From: Shewanella colwelliana ATCC 39565 | GTDB lineage: Bacteria > Pseudomonadota > Gammaproteobacteria > Enterobacterales > Shewanellaceae | Direction: 5' to 3' | Length of the DNA stretch: 64,000 nucleotides | NCBI RefSeq assembly: GCF_000518705.1 | Contig: NZ_JAEC01000014.1 | Location: 1 to 64,000, forward strand | In this document: in pieces, positions 43,367 to 53,306 of the stretch | How the letters are laid out: each line of letters begins with the position of its first letter | Numbering within the stretch: position 1 is the first letter of the stretch | Position numbers and translations under genes: made by a program | Notes under the pieces: model-generated | Database searches by the model: none | What the model saw: the letters and a program-made list of their open reading frames with translations, nothing else | Told to the model about the DNA's origin: nothing

Positions 43367-45283
43367 ATGAAACTTAACATGTTAACAATTAAACAAAAAA
43401 TATTGCTGACGGTCACTTTTGCGGTGCTACTGTCGACTGTACTCGTTGGCGTACTTAGCCAGCGCAGCGCTAAAGAGGTTGTCGAACAACGAATGTTGAC
43501 CTCTGAACTGCCAAATACGTTGCAATCGGTGAGAAATAAGGTAGAGATGGATATCTCTGTCTTAATGAATGCTGCTGAGCAACTGGCCAATAGTAAGATG
43601 CTTAAACAGTGGTTAGTCGAAGGTCGCCCGGCCGATACAGAGGCCTTGGTTATTGAGCAACTTAATGACATTAAACGCCAGTACAACCTAGCTCAAGCCT
43701 CCTATGCAGATCGGGAAACTGCAGCGTACTACACCCAAGATGGTTTCCTGCGTCTCTTAACACCGGATCAAGATGGCTGGTTCTTCGGTTATCGAGATAG
43801 TGGCCAAGAACGTATGTTGAACGTCTTTACCGAAGCCAATGGCGAGGTAAAACTCTTTATTAACTATCAACAGCCTAATGACAGGGGCCTAGTCGGGTTA
43901 GCTAAATCCTTAGACGACATGGTGCGTTTACTCGGTTCATTTAAAATTGAAGACACTGGGTTTGTGTACCTTGTCGACGCCAAAGGCCAAGTTAAACTAC
44001 ATCAAAATACCAGTGAGATTGGTCGCAGTAGCCTGACATCTCTATACCAAGAGGCTAATACCAGTCAGTTACTCAACCGTAGCGACTTTAGCTTAATCAA
44101 AACTGATATCGATGGTGAATCAACCCTGGTTGCCAGTAGCTATATCCCGTCAATGGACTGGTACCTTATTGCCCAAGTGCCTGAGAGTGAAGTATTTGCC
44201 TTACTTGAAGAATCGGCCTATCAGATCTTAATCTGGACATTGCTTATTGCTGCAGCATTTATTGGTCTATCTATTTTTGTTGCCGGATCAGTCAGTCAGC
44301 CCATTGCTAAAGTAGCGGATATGCTACAAGACATCGGCCAAGGTGAAGGTGATTTGCGCCAACGTCTACCTGTTGAAGGTCAAGATGAGCTGGCCCAACT
44401 TGCTAAAGGCTTTAATAGTTTTATCGAGAAAATTCAGCACTCCATTATTGAAGTCACTGACACCAGTGTCCAATTGAGTGAAGCGGCCACTAATGTTGCC
44501 AATCAGGCACAACAGACACTCGACGACAGCCAACTACAGAAAGATCAAACCATGATGGTGGTAACTGCGATTAACGAAATGGGCGCCACCGTCCATGAAA
44601 TCGCCGGTAACGCAGCCCAAGCCGCCGATAACGCCAAAGACGCCGACAATGAATCAAGTGCCGGCCAAGTGGTTGTTATGCGCGCCCGCGATACCATTAA
44701 TGAGCTTTCTAAAGATGTAGAACAGGTGGGTAATGTCATCGAGTCACTCGCCACTCACACCACTTCTATTGGTAGTATCTTGGATGTTATTCGTGCGGTA
44801 TCTGACCAAACTAACCTACTTGCACTTAATGCAGCCATTGAAGCGGCACGAGCGGGTGAAGCGGGTCGCGGTTTTGCGGTCGTTGCAGAAGAGGTGCGTA
44901 ACTTAGCATCGCGCACCGCAGCATCAACCGATGAAGTACAGAAGATGATTGATAACCTACAAGCCGAGGCAGCTCGGGCCGTACAGGCAATGATCCAAAG
45001 CCGAACTCGCAGCCAAGAGGGCGTGGCAGCGGTTGATGAGGCAAGCCATTCACTGACCGAAATCAGTCAGCAAATTGGGGCGATCACCGACATGAATATT
45101 CAGGTCGCCGCTGCAACGGAAGAGCAATCAACCGTGGTTGAAGATATCAATCGTAACGTCACAGAGATCAGCGAGATCACACGACGTACCACAGAAACCT
45201 CTGAGGCAGTGGCGCAAGCGAGTCAATCGTTAAATCAGTTGGCAAGACGTCTGGATACCTTAGTGGCAGGATTTAAGGTCTAA
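43367..45283 (+). CDS. Methyl-accepting chemotaxis protein with Cache sensor domain
   Basis: The 638-residue receptor has an N-terminal helix (about 11-30), a large periplasmic region with double-Cache features ([22 protein letters not shown] and [14 protein letters not shown]), and a second helix (about 285-307). HAMP follows, then the signalling domain with the conserved tip [20 protein letters not shown]. There is no C-terminal CheR-binding pentapeptide. Cache receptors of this type often sense amino acids, organic acids or energy taxis ligands; the ligand is unknown. It is monocistronic, ending at a strong terminator. Confidence 0.93.
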   Translation: MKLNMLTIKQKILLTVTFAVLLSTVLVGVLSQRSAKEVVEQRMLTSELPNTLQSVRNKVEMDISVLMNAAEQLANSKMLKQWLVEGRPADTEALVIEQLNDIKRQYNLAQASYADRETAAYYTQDGFLRLLTPDQDGWFFGYRDSGQERMLNVFTEANGEVKLFINYQQPNDRGLVGLAKSLDDMVRLLGSFKIEDTGFVYLVDAKGQVKLHQNTSEIGRSSLTSLYQEANTSQLLNRSDFSLIKTDIDGESTLVASSYIPSMDWYLIAQVPESEVFALLEESAYQILIWTLLIAAAFIGLSIFVAGSVSQPIAKVADMLQDIGQGEGDLRQRLPVEGQDELAQLAKGFNSFIEKIQHSIIEVTDTSVQLSEAATNVANQAQQTLDDSQLQKDQTMMVVTAINEMGATVHEIAGNAAQAADNAKDADNESSAGQVVVMRARDTINELSKDVEQVGNVIESLATHTTSIGSILDVIRAVSDQTNLLALNAAIEAARAGEAGRGFAVVAEEVRNLASRTAASTDEVQKMIDNLQAEAARAVQAMIQSRTRSQEGVAAVDEASHSLTEISQQIGAITDMNIQVAAATEEQSTVVEDINRNVTEISEITRRTTETSEAVAQASQSLNQLARRLDTLVAGFKV

Positions 45284-45313
45284 GCCTTGATATCTAATGA
45301 AATATCTATACAA

Positions 45314-45339
45314 AAAAGCCCGCGATTGCGGGCTTTTTG
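45314..45339. terminator. Terminator after the chemoreceptor
   Basis: The 11-bp stem AAAAAGCCCGC/GCGGGCTTTTT with a 4-nt loop has A and T runs on both sides. It may also stop the converging DUF4870 gene. Confidence 0.9.
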
Positions 45340-45367
45340 ATAACGACATAGCGACTGGCTTAAGCCT

Positions 45368-45727
45368 TTACGACTTCAAAAACTTAATCGTTAAGGGATA
45401 AGAATAACTAATCCCCTCACTGGCTTTCATCGCAGCTATGATGGTCACGACAATGTCAAAAATCGCCAACAAACCTAGCAAAATAAAACCGATCCCAACG
45501 AACATTAAGATCATACTAATAAACGCATATAGCATCACGCTTATTTTAAAGTTTAAACAGTTTCTGCCACACTGATCGACAAACGCTATCTCTTCACGTT
45601 TCATCAACCACACAATCAATGGCCCTAAAATTGAGCCGAACGGAATTAAATACCCAGAAAAGCTGGCAAGGTGTACTGCAACGCCCATGTTTTTGTCATC
45701 TTTGGATAATGCTTCATTTTCTATCAC
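45368..45727 (-). CDS. DUF4870 (Tic20-like) membrane protein
   Basis: The 119-residue protein has about four hydrophobic segments. Its family order is HLASFSGYLIPFGSILGPLIVWLMKR, then the NF core of CLNFKISVMLYAF, then a final helix pair. DUF4870 proteins are of unknown function and are common in bacterial membranes. The GTG at 45727 with AAGGAGAAAG upstream is a better start than the longer frame at 45796. Confidence 0.85.
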   Translation of the reverse strand: MIENEALSKDDKNMGVAVHLASFSGYLIPFGSILGPLIVWLMKREEIAFVDQCGRNCLNFKISVMLYAFISMILMFVGIGFILLGLLAIFDIVVTIIAAMKASEGISYSYPLTIKFLKS

Positions 45728-45776
45728 TAATCTTTCTCCTTGATCATTACTATTATGTTGTCCATACCAATCCGTT

Positions 45777-46472
45777 TTAGCGGCTATGCGGCCCAAAAAG
45801 CCTAATCTGCCAAGGCTCTATTTTTTCAGAATCGAAGCGACGACTTAAACTATTCACCCAAGACTGGGCTAACCCCTCGCAACTGGCTAAACGGTCATAG
45901 GCGTGCACATCAAACTCGGAAGAAAAATAGATATTCATCGCCTCTCTAACACTCATATCGCTGCAACGTTGTTGCAGCGATATACTTGCATCTTGAGCTA
46001 TTTTACCAGGGGTTATCACTCGGTAAAACCAGCCGCAAAGGCCACTCGTCTGCATCGCCAGTGCAAAGTCCTGGTGACCGAATTGATGATTGAGCTTAAA
46101 ACAGGGAGACCGCGGTTGAGTGACTTGCACGATTACCTCACCGATCGCAATTATGTCACCAATATTGACCTGAGTTTCATCGAGGCCAACACTGCTAATG
46201 TTTTCGCCCATGGCGGGGGCATCTTTAAAGCCTACCATCATATCCCAGCGTCGATACTGACCATAATGCTCACGAGGGAAATGATGCAGTACCCTGTCTA
46301 AGCCACCATGATGCTTAGGATCAGCCTGCGAATCGCCGACAACCGTTGATTCGGTCACCACTAATTGTTGTCGACGCTGTTTCCCTGCAATCATGCTGCT
46401 GACACCACCATATTCAGTAACAGCATCGCCTGCATACAATCCCGATATTCTTTCTACTAACAACTGTTTCAT
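45777..46472 (-). CDS. yiiM: MOSC-domain protein YiiM
   Basis: YiiM supports Moco-dependent detoxification of N-hydroxylated base analogues. The 231-residue protein has the MOSC domain with KHHGGLDRVLHHFPREHY, MGENISS and the cofactor Cys in PRSPCFKLNHQFG. The C-terminal 3-alpha domain follows. The ATG at 46472 matches the usual start; a longer frame to 46556 is not family-like. If moaA is dead, this enzyme would have no cofactor. Confidence 0.88.
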   Translation of the reverse strand: MKQLLVERISGLYAGDAVTEYGGVSSMIAGKQRRQQLVVTESTVVGDSQADPKHHGGLDRVLHHFPREHYGQYRRWDMMVGFKDAPAMGENISSVGLDETQVNIGDIIAIGEVIVQVTQPRSPCFKLNHQFGHQDFALAMQTSGLCGWFYRVITPGKIAQDASISLQQRCSDMSVREAMNIYFSSEFDVHAYDRLASCEGLAQSWVNSLSRRFDSEKIEPWQIRLFGPHSR

Positions 46473-46485
46473 ATCAAATTCTTTC

Positions 46486-46995
46486 TTAGATTGATTGGTG
46501 TAAGACGAACTTAAGCCACTCACTTGGCGCTTGCTGCTCGGCGCCGAGCAATTCAAATTTCAATTTTTTCAGCAACTGAATTGATGCTTCATTTTCACGC
46601 ATTACGTTGCCATAAAAAGTAGAAATCTTGTAGTCTTTAATACCCACCTGCAATGCGGCCTGTGCTGCTTCCGCTGCAAAACCTTGGCGCCACACACTAC
46701 GCATTAACCGAAAGCCAAGATCGACTTCGCCAGACAAAGTATCTTTGCGCAGCCCACAAAAACCTAAATAGCGTCCCGTTGCGCGCTCAATAACGCTCCA
46801 ACGGCCAAAACCGTGACGCTTGTACTCATCATAGTTTTCGATAAATCGTGCAGCAGCCTCAATAGAATCAAAAGACTCATCGCCCGTATAGCGCAGAACA
46901 TGAGAGTCAACGTTGAGCCAATAAAAGCCTTCCGCGTCTTGCAGACTAAATTCCCTTAGGATAAGCCTTGGCGTTGTGTTGACCACCCCAACCAT
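46486..46995 (-). CDS. GNAT acetyltransferase, RimJ/RimL-like
   Basis: The 169-residue protein begins TPRLILREFSLQDAEGFYWLN, the N-terminal pattern of RimJ/RimL-like enzymes. The acetyl-CoA loop is SVWRQGFAAEAAQAAL, and NEASIQLLKKLKFE is the conserved end. It acetylates an amine of a protein N-terminus or small molecule; the target is unknown. It overlaps the diguanylate cyclase stop by one base. Confidence 0.88.
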   Translation of the reverse strand: MVGVVNTTPRLILREFSLQDAEGFYWLNVDSHVLRYTGDESFDSIEAAARFIENYDEYKRHGFGRWSVIERATGRYLGFCGLRKDTLSGEVDLGFRLMRSVWRQGFAAEAAQAALQVGIKDYKISTFYGNVMRENEASIQLLKKLKFELLGAEQQAPSEWLKFVLHQSI

Positions 46996-48452
46996 TAGGT
47001 CGATAGCACCACTTTATTACGCCCTTGTGCTTTGGCTTGATAAAGGGCGACATCGACACGATTAATCAGTGATTGTAAGGACTCATCCTGCTTATACTCA
47101 CCAACACCTAGACTAACTGTCACACCAAATTCATCACCATTTACGCGGATCATACGTTGCGCAATTTGAGTACGTATTTTTTCAGCCAGATTACTGGCGT
47201 GGGCCAAATCACTATTTGGTAGCAGCAGTAAAAACTCCTCCCCACCCCAACGACAGATCAGATCGCTGTCGCGTAACTCGGCGCGCGCAATATGACATAC
47301 AGTTTGGATGACTAAATCACCAATACTATGACCATGGCGGTCATTAACCTGTTTAAAATGATCGATATCAAGCAGTAGTACAGACACCCGCGAACTCTCT
47401 TGTGTGGCTAGCTTTAAGGTATTTTCAAAATGGCTTTCAAACACCTGTCGATTTGTCACACCAGTCAATTTATCGGTAGTGGCCATCAGTTCTAACTTGC
47501 GCTGATAGCGACCTAAAGTCATGTTGGCAATAATTAAAATAGCGACGGTGACAATAAAACTCAGCAATATGTTAGTCCAGAAGGTATTGAGTAGCTTCTG
47601 CTCATCGGGATCCTCCTCCTGCTCTACCATTAAGTACCATTTAAACTCGGGGACTAGGCGGCTGTTGAGATAAACGCTTTTACCGTCTCGCATATAGGAG
47701 ATCGATGCACTGGGGCTGGTAAGAATTCGCGTTGCGAGCGGGGCTAACTCTTTAGATTTTTGTAATGAATTGCTGCCATGGTATTCATTGCCTCGCAGCG
47801 TAACTCTTCCCGTTCTGTCGACAAAGTAGACATGGCGGTTATAGCGAGCTTGATACATCTCTACCAGCTCTTTAACCTTTTCAACAGCCAGCCCAACGCC
47901 TGTGACACCAATAAAGTTGCCATCGAAATCAAATACCTTGTAGTTGATATAAACAACGGTACGGTTTTTATTGGCCGTGTCGGGATCGATATTAATCTCA
48001 TATAACTCTTCTTTGGGTAGCGACCTGACCCTAAAGTACCAAGCGTCTTCACTGTCTATATCATTAATCTGCTTAAGTACTCCCGTTGAGTGATAGTAGT
48101 TACGGGATTTTTCTGACACAAAGAAACTGGTGACCGTATTATACTTTGTTTGTATTTCATTAAGGTAGCGGATCAACTGCTGAGGGTTTTGCTCTTCATT
48201 GAGGGTCCATTCTCGTACAAAAGTGTCTTGTGCCATCAAAGAGGAGATAAATATTGGCCGTAGCAGATCTTGTTGAATTTCGGAATAGATATTATCACTG
48301 GTGAGCGGGAGTGTGTTTTCAGAGATGTGCTCACTCAAAGAGTCGTGGGCAACCTTATAACTGATCGCACTGATCGCAATAAAAGCACTGAGCAGCAAGA
48401 TAAACAGTACCCAAATGAACTTCCTTTTATCGCTCCAAACAGCATTCCCCAT
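46995..48452 (-). CDS. Membrane diguanylate cyclase (Cache-GGDEF)
   Basis: The 485-residue protein makes cyclic di-GMP from two GTP. It has an N-terminal helix (about 12-32), a double-Cache periplasmic sensor (DSEDAWYFRVRSLPKEELYEIN), a second helix (about 288-308) and a GGDEF domain. The active site is GGEEF, and an RxxD motif (RDSD) five residues before it is the product-inhibition site. So it is likely an active, feedback-controlled enzyme. It is translated together with the downstream GNAT gene. Confidence 0.93.
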   Translation of the reverse strand: MGNAVWSDKRKFIWVLFILLLSAFIAISAISYKVAHDSLSEHISENTLPLTSDNIYSEIQQDLLRPIFISSLMAQDTFVREWTLNEEQNPQQLIRYLNEIQTKYNTVTSFFVSEKSRNYYHSTGVLKQINDIDSEDAWYFRVRSLPKEELYEINIDPDTANKNRTVVYINYKVFDFDGNFIGVTGVGLAVEKVKELVEMYQARYNRHVYFVDRTGRVTLRGNEYHGSNSLQKSKELAPLATRILTSPSASISYMRDGKSVYLNSRLVPEFKWYLMVEQEEDPDEQKLLNTFWTNILLSFIVTVAILIIANMTLGRYQRKLELMATTDKLTGVTNRQVFESHFENTLKLATQESSRVSVLLLDIDHFKQVNDRHGHSIGDLVIQTVCHIARAELRDSDLICRWGGEEFLLLLPNSDLAHASNLAEKIRTQIAQRMIRVNGDEFGVTVSLGVGEYKQDESLQSLINRVDVALYQAKAQGRNKVVLST

Positions 48453-48540
48453 AAATACCCCTTAACAGCAACAGCTCCCGAAACAGTTAACCAAATGTTA
48501 ACCGAATTCAAAGCAGAACTCACCGATTTTAATTCAGATA

Positions 48541-48562
48541 AAAAAAAGCCCCTAAACGGGGC
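48541..48562 (-). terminator. Terminator downstream of the PfkB kinase
   Basis: On the minus strand GCCCC-GTTTA-GGGGC is followed by seven T. It lies about 125 nt past the pfkB-family stop and ahead of the diguanylate cyclase. The rest of the gap 48453-48688 holds no gene. Confidence 0.85.
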
Positions 48563-48688
48563 GAGAGATCAGAAGAGCACTCAATGTTAGAAACTAAGCT
48601 ACAACACACAACAAGGTCAGGGAACAGCCTGCGACCGATGCGAAGTACTTTAGCCTCAGATAATGACATTATGATGACAAATACATGG

Positions 48689-49540
48689 CTATAGGTGCTT
48701 TTGACCAGCCAAATAATGGTTTAATTGTGCGCCAGGAATTGAACTTTGGGTGGCCACCGCAAATGCGGCCCATCTCGCCCCCTCCTCCATTGCTTGGCAA
48801 ATAGGTTGCTGCTGCATTAAACCATGCAATACCCCTGCGGCATAAGCATCACCAGCACCAGTGGTGTCAATCACATTGGCCGTTTGCGCGGCGACATGCT
48901 GCTCACCCTTGTTGTGATAAACCATCGCACCAGACTCACCATCGGTAACGATAAAATACTGTAAACTCTCACCCGCTATCGTTAAGGCATACTTCCACGG
49001 AGACAACTGGCTACGCCCCTGCATATCAGCCTTTGAGGCAATAAGAATATGGCAAGGTCGCTGACGGTTATCCTTAGCCAATTGCGCCATCACTAACGTC
49101 TGTTTCAGCGCCGTTTTAGCCCAGCTCACCGCCCCCTCGGCAGAAGAGTTTATGTAGAGCGCATCCCAATTGCTCCAATTAGGCGGAGCGGCTAGCTCAA
49201 ACAGCGGGCGCTCAGGTCTAATAATGGTACGTTCGCCATCGGGTGTCATGACCAATAACATCTCACAGGTATTTTGCTCATAACGCTGCATTAGACGACA
49301 GTCTATCCCTTGCGTACTGGCCTCAGCCATTAACCAGTCGCCAATTTTGTCACGCCCAACTTGGCTCACTAGCGCCACGTTATGCCCAGCCCAAACCAAA
49401 CCAATACCAGTATTCGCGCCACCGCCACCAAGGCGATAGCCACCATCTTGATAATGGTAGCGACCTCCGGTCTCCAATGGCCTATTAAGCTTTAATATAC
49501 GATCACAGTTTAAATTGGCGATAAGTAGGATACTGGCCAT
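48689..49540 (-). CDS. PfkB-family sugar/nucleoside kinase
   Basis: The 283-residue protein has the ribokinase fold with LGGGGANTGIGLVWAG near the start and DTTGAGDAYAAG at the active site (catalytic Asp of GAGD). It phosphorylates a sugar or nucleoside with ATP; the substrate is not evident and no transport or catabolic genes are adjacent. The ABM-domain gene lies 72 nt upstream in the same direction. Confidence 0.86.
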   Translation of the reverse strand: MASILLIANLNCDRILKLNRPLETGGRYHYQDGGYRLGGGGANTGIGLVWAGHNVALVSQVGRDKIGDWLMAEASTQGIDCRLMQRYEQNTCEMLLVMTPDGERTIIRPERPLFELAAPPNWSNWDALYINSSAEGAVSWAKTALKQTLVMAQLAKDNRQRPCHILIASKADMQGRSQLSPWKYALTIAGESLQYFIVTDGESGAMVYHNKGEQHVAAQTANVIDTTGAGDAYAAGVLHGLMQQQPICQAMEEGARWAAFAVATQSSIPGAQLNHYLAGQKHL

Positions 49541-49612
49541 AAGGGCTCCGAAAAATCATAATTAATATAAACTAAGTAACGACAGTAAACGTTCAGCTGA
49601 CGTGACCCTGCA

Positions 49613-49897
49613 TTAGCCATCACCGTAATAGTAAGTGCCCTTCGGCGGTGAAGCAAACAGCGACATCGCAGCCTGCATCTCATCAACAGGGAAACCATTA
49701 ACCGACGCTCGATGATCCTCAATCGACTGCCAGCGCTCTATCACCGCAAACAGATCATTATTATCTTGTTGGCGTAATACCTCATAAGCAAGACAACCTT
49801 TAGAGGCAGTAATGTATGGGGCTAAAGAGAGCAAGAACTGATGCAAAGCCTGCCCCTCGCCCTCTGCTGCGCGAAATTCGCCTATGCGTATGACCAT
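49613..49897 (-). CDS. ABM-domain (YgiN-like) putative quinol monooxygenase
   Basis: The 94-residue protein is a small ferredoxin-like alpha/beta barrel with a conserved start VIRIGEFRAAEGEGQALHQFL and the core LAYEVLRQQDNNDLFAVIERW. The family includes YgiN, which oxidises menadiol, and antibiotic biosynthesis monooxygenases. The ATG at 49897 is chosen over a TTG six bases earlier. Confidence 0.82.
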   Translation of the reverse strand: MVIRIGEFRAAEGEGQALHQFLLSLAPYITASKGCLAYEVLRQQDNNDLFAVIERWQSIEDHRASVNGFPVDEMQAAMSLFASPPKGTYYYGDG

Positions 49898-50248
49898 AAA
49901 CAATCCTTTCTTTTTAGCCTCAACGCGTATGAATCTGCGCCAGACGATTTACTTAAGAGTGGCTCAAAGCTACCCGAATAGACACGATTATCAAGTGCTA
50001 CAACCGTGAATATTGGTCGCAAAGCGTTCCCTAAAACGCTCACTTAGATGTAAGCCTTTGCCCTAAGCGCTGTCAGCATCTCGCCTTTACAAAAATAGCC
50101 ATCAACCACGAACGACTTAACCGATTGTTTTTAAACAGTTTGATTAATATAGAACTTTTGAATGAGAAAACGACTTTCACCAGCAATGACTTTTTGAATA
50201 CGCAAATAGCGCTACCATTCGTCCACAAGCTAAATAAAGGATTATTGA
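49898..50248. other. Intergenic region, no gene seen
   Basis: This 351-bp gap separates two divergent small genes. It has no long open frame, no clear repeat and no strong hairpin. A/T-rich stretches near 50110-50165 could hold the promoter for the gene at 50249. Confidence 0.5.
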
Positions 50249-50455
50249 ATGGAATCGATAATATACTTTGATGAAATCATGGATTTGACCGCAACTCCCG
50301 AACATAAGCTGCAGCGTTATCGCGCCTGCCTCCATGAATTTGAGCGTCTAAACTACGAAGACCCTTTTATCAGGCAGATCCGAACCGAGGTAGCCCGGCT
50401 AGAGCAGGAGTTATCGCTACGGCCAAAGCAACAACACTATTTTCTCAATACCTAG
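50249..50455 (+). CDS. Small hypothetical protein
   Basis: I do not recognise this 68-residue protein. It is soluble, acidic in the first half and charged throughout, with likely two helices (HKLQRYRACLHEFERLNYE and IRQIRTEVARLEQELSLR). The second has heptad spacing, suggesting dimer contact. AAGGA precedes the ATG and a strong terminator follows, which supports a real gene. It stands alone, convergent with the radical SAM gene. Confidence 0.65.
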   Translation: MESIIYFDEIMDLTATPEHKLQRYRACLHEFERLNYEDPFIRQIRTEVARLEQELSLRPKQQHYFLNT

Positions 50456-50490
50456 GCTTTGTAGCCCTCAAACACTTGCCAGTAAAAACA

Positions 50491-50520
50491 AAAAAGGCTG
50501 ACCTAAGGCCAGCCTTTTTT
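50491..50520. terminator. Terminator between the small gene and the radical SAM gene
   Basis: The stem AAAAAGGCTG/CAGCCTTTTTT, with inner pairing, has A and T runs on both sides. It serves the two converging genes. Confidence 0.85.
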
Positions 50521-50533
50521 GTTGCGTTTTCGG

Positions 50534-51871
50534 TCACATATCACAAGGCTTGAGCGGTTTACGCAGCTGCGCACGAACGTTATCCATACCCGAATAGAAC
50601 TCTTTCATCATCAATAATCCCATCATTTTACCGTTATCGGTGACGATAAGATTATCGGGATCTGTAGGATCATTCTTAATCGCGCCAATCACCTTCATGG
50701 AGGCCATCTCTTTAAACAGTGCTGTATCTAAATTCACCCCAAAGGTCTCACGGAAGTATTTACGTGACAGACGACCCGAGAACATCCCCAGCAAGAATCG
50801 ATACTGCATCACATCTTTCTTACTGTAATTTTTCTGTTGTTCAACTCCCATACGTCCAGCAGCAATATTTTCTTGATACTTACGTAAAGAGAAGTTGTTC
50901 ACATACAGGGTGTCATCTAAAAAGCTAAATGAACCTGAGCCCACACCTAAGTATTCATCATAATCGATGACATACTCATCGAAACCTTCGTTATTCGCCT
51001 TACCAAAAGCCCATGCAGACAACTGATTATACTGGCCATTTAGGCTATTAAGGATCTGGCGGTATTGACGCGCCATATCCCCCTGAGGTGCGGCAAGTTT
51101 ACCCTTAACACTCTTGCGAGTTTGATGAGTGATCATCAAGGGGTAAGTGGTAATTTGACGAGGATCTAACCGTGAAGCCATATCCAAATCATGCTGGATA
51201 ACCTCATCAGTTTGACCACGAAAACCAAAGATAAGATCGACATTGATAATAGGGAACAGCTCTTTAGCCGCCATGATCTTGTCAAACGTCTGCTGACCAG
51301 AACCAAACTTCTCTAATCGGTCTGTCATGGCTAAGATGTCGTCATTAAAACTCTGGACGCCAATAGACATGCGATCCACTAGTCCTTCGAGCTGTTTAAA
51401 GCCTGGGCTATCTAAATGCTGTGGATCGGACTCGCAAGACACCTCTTTAATACTGGGAAACAAGGTTTTCGCATGCTCAATAGTACGCGCTAACTCATCT
51501 TCAAGTACCGTTGTCGTGCCACCACCGATATACATAGATTCAAAGTCATATCCAAGTGCTTTGACCATATCCATCTCTTTACGCAAAGAGATGAAATACG
51601 CACGTGCTTTATCTTCTTTGAACAAAAAACGGTGGAAGGTACAGAAAGAGCAAAGGGTATGGCAGAAAGGCACATGAGCATAAAGCATGTACTTCTTACC
51701 CTCGACAGGGGCTGGCATCATAGAAGCTGACTGGGTATCGAGGCGTAAATTCTTATCCACATAGTACTGCATGACTCGCTCCATAGAGCTCAGCATCCAG
51801 TTGGGTACGGTAATATCGGCTTGATACGGCTTAATCAAGTCACCGGGTACCGATTGAATAATAGAAGACAT
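50534..51871 (-). CDS. HemN/HutW-like radical SAM protein
   Basis: The 445-residue protein has the radical SAM cluster motif CHTLCSFC preceded by YAHVPF, as in HemN and HemW, and the later MSIGVQSFND and GFRGQTDE segments. The HemN C-terminal domain follows. It is closer in length and text to the HutW/ChuW group (anaerobic haem breakdown) than to HemN itself, but no haem uptake genes are adjacent. So the substrate could be haem or a coproporphyrin-related compound. The ATG at 51871 is preferred; the frame runs to 51970. Confidence 0.8.
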   Translation of the reverse strand: MSSIIQSVPGDLIKPYQADITVPNWMLSSMERVMQYYVDKNLRLDTQSASMMPAPVEGKKYMLYAHVPFCHTLCSFCTFHRFLFKEDKARAYFISLRKEMDMVKALGYDFESMYIGGGTTTVLEDELARTIEHAKTLFPSIKEVSCESDPQHLDSPGFKQLEGLVDRMSIGVQSFNDDILAMTDRLEKFGSGQQTFDKIMAAKELFPIINVDLIFGFRGQTDEVIQHDLDMASRLDPRQITTYPLMITHQTRKSVKGKLAAPQGDMARQYRQILNSLNGQYNQLSAWAFGKANNEGFDEYVIDYDEYLGVGSGSFSFLDDTLYVNNFSLRKYQENIAAGRMGVEQQKNYSKKDVMQYRFLLGMFSGRLSRKYFRETFGVNLDTALFKEMASMKVIGAIKNDPTDPDNLIVTDNGKMMGLLMMKEFYSGMDNVRAQLRKPLKPCDM

Positions 51872-52241
51872 ACAAATTCCTAACTGAACCAGACCTTGAA
51901 GCGCAAAGCCATTGGATAAATAAAGACTTAAAAGAGATACACATCCTTTTGCGGAATACAAAAATACCACTTAAGACATAGATAAAACGTGAACTGGCTT
52001 TAAGTTACAACACCTAGCATGGGTTTGAGTGCATAATTGTTAAGCATGTCATGTTTTAGTAATTGTTGATTAATTGTAATATCTCCAACAGAGAGTGAGT
52101 TGACCGGGCCACATGCCAAAACTCAAAACACCCAACTAGACCTGGCAACCACCACATCACACAATAACATGCCACTTTGCTTGCTTAATAACAGAGTGCC
52201 AAGTGGTTCACAGCCAACAACCCCTCACCATAACCACCAGG
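51872..52241. other. Intergenic region, no gene seen
   Basis: This 370-bp gap precedes the radical SAM gene and follows the AraC gene, both on the minus strand. No open frame of note, Fur box or repeat is evident. A short inverted repeat ATAACC/GGTTAT (52230-52246) overlaps the AraC stop. Confidence 0.5.
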
Positions 52242-53114
52242 TTATCGCCTAATGCACTCACCCGGACTTTGTTTAAAGTAGCGTTTAAATTCACGGCTAA
52301 ATTGCGCGGGGCTTTCATAACCAACAGCCAAGGCGGCTTCTTTAGCCTTAGCCCCATGTTGTTGCAGCAGCTCTTTGGCCTTATTGAGACGGATTTTTTT
52401 CACATACTGAATAGGTGAAGAGGCTGTCACCTCTTTAAAGCCGCGATGAAAAGCCGATGTACTCATATTGACTAGGCTAGCAAGCTGTTCGACCTCAATA
52501 GAGTCTGCATAGTGCTGATGGATAAAGCTCAGTGCTTTATCAATGCGAGAAAGCCGGGTGTGGCTTAATGCTAATGCATATAAAGGTGCTGCATTGGGCA
52601 ACATCAGTAATCGATACAGTAACTCATGTAAAAAACTGCCGCCCAGCGCCTGCGCCTCAAGGGGAGACAGCAAAGCTTGCAGCAGTCTGATCACACAACT
52701 CTCCATCTGCTGGTTATTCTGGGCAATAAAATAACCAGGCAAGTGTGACTCCCCCAGTTCAGTAGGCAGTTGATCATGGGCATCCATCACCCGAGTTAAT
52801 TCATCCAGTAGCTTTAGGTCAATATCAATGACCAAGACTAAGACAGGTTCTTCTACCGATGCAAACGTCTCACACTCCACCGGAACAGGCACCGTCATTA
52901 CGAGTGAGTTTTGCGGGTCATAGTCGAACACTTCGTTGTCCAGATATACCCGCTTCTTACCCTGCCCGACAATCAGTACGCCTTGGTAATAACACATAGG
53001 TCCACGCGCACCATATTGCGAGCTACGAAAAATATGAACCCCTTGCAAGGCAGTTGGATTTATCCCTTCGTTTGGCGCAAGCGCCGACATTAGCTGAGCA
53101 ATACTCTTCATCAA
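52242..53114 (-). CDS. AraC-family regulator, YqhC-like
   Basis: The 290-residue protein has an N-terminal AraC_N sensor domain (GVHIFRSSQYGARGPMCYYQG) and a C-terminal double helix-turn-helix (LASLVNMSTSAFHRGFKEV and AALAVGYESPAQFSREFKRYF). E. coli YqhC, of the same layout, senses aldehydes and activates yqhD. Here the divergent neighbour is a YqhD-type enzyme, so the same control is likely. Its operator should lie in 53115-53306. Confidence 0.87.
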   Translation of the reverse strand: MMKSIAQLMSALAPNEGINPTALQGVHIFRSSQYGARGPMCYYQGVLIVGQGKKRVYLDNEVFDYDPQNSLVMTVPVPVECETFASVEEPVLVLVIDIDLKLLDELTRVMDAHDQLPTELGESHLPGYFIAQNNQQMESCVIRLLQALLSPLEAQALGGSFLHELLYRLLMLPNAAPLYALALSHTRLSRIDKALSFIHQHYADSIEVEQLASLVNMSTSAFHRGFKEVTASSPIQYVKKIRLNKAKELLQQHGAKAKEAALAVGYESPAQFSREFKRYFKQSPGECIRR

Positions 53115-53306
53115 ACACCTCGACCGACTTTGGAGGTGAATACTAGCACCAAGATAGGAAAGTGCACACTTTAGGCCACTTTAATCCAAATTCAACAAGC
53201 ATAGAGTAGGAATAGGCAAATTTGATCCAGCAATAGGTATTTCTATTTATTCAAACTGAACTAAGATTACCCTCAGATCCTATAGCTTTAAAGAAAGGTA
53301 ACGCCC

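Noticed and set aside
50534..52241. Haem utilisation operon around the HutW-like gene
   Set aside because: No receptor, haem-binding or Fur-box sequence is adjacent, so only a family-level call is made.
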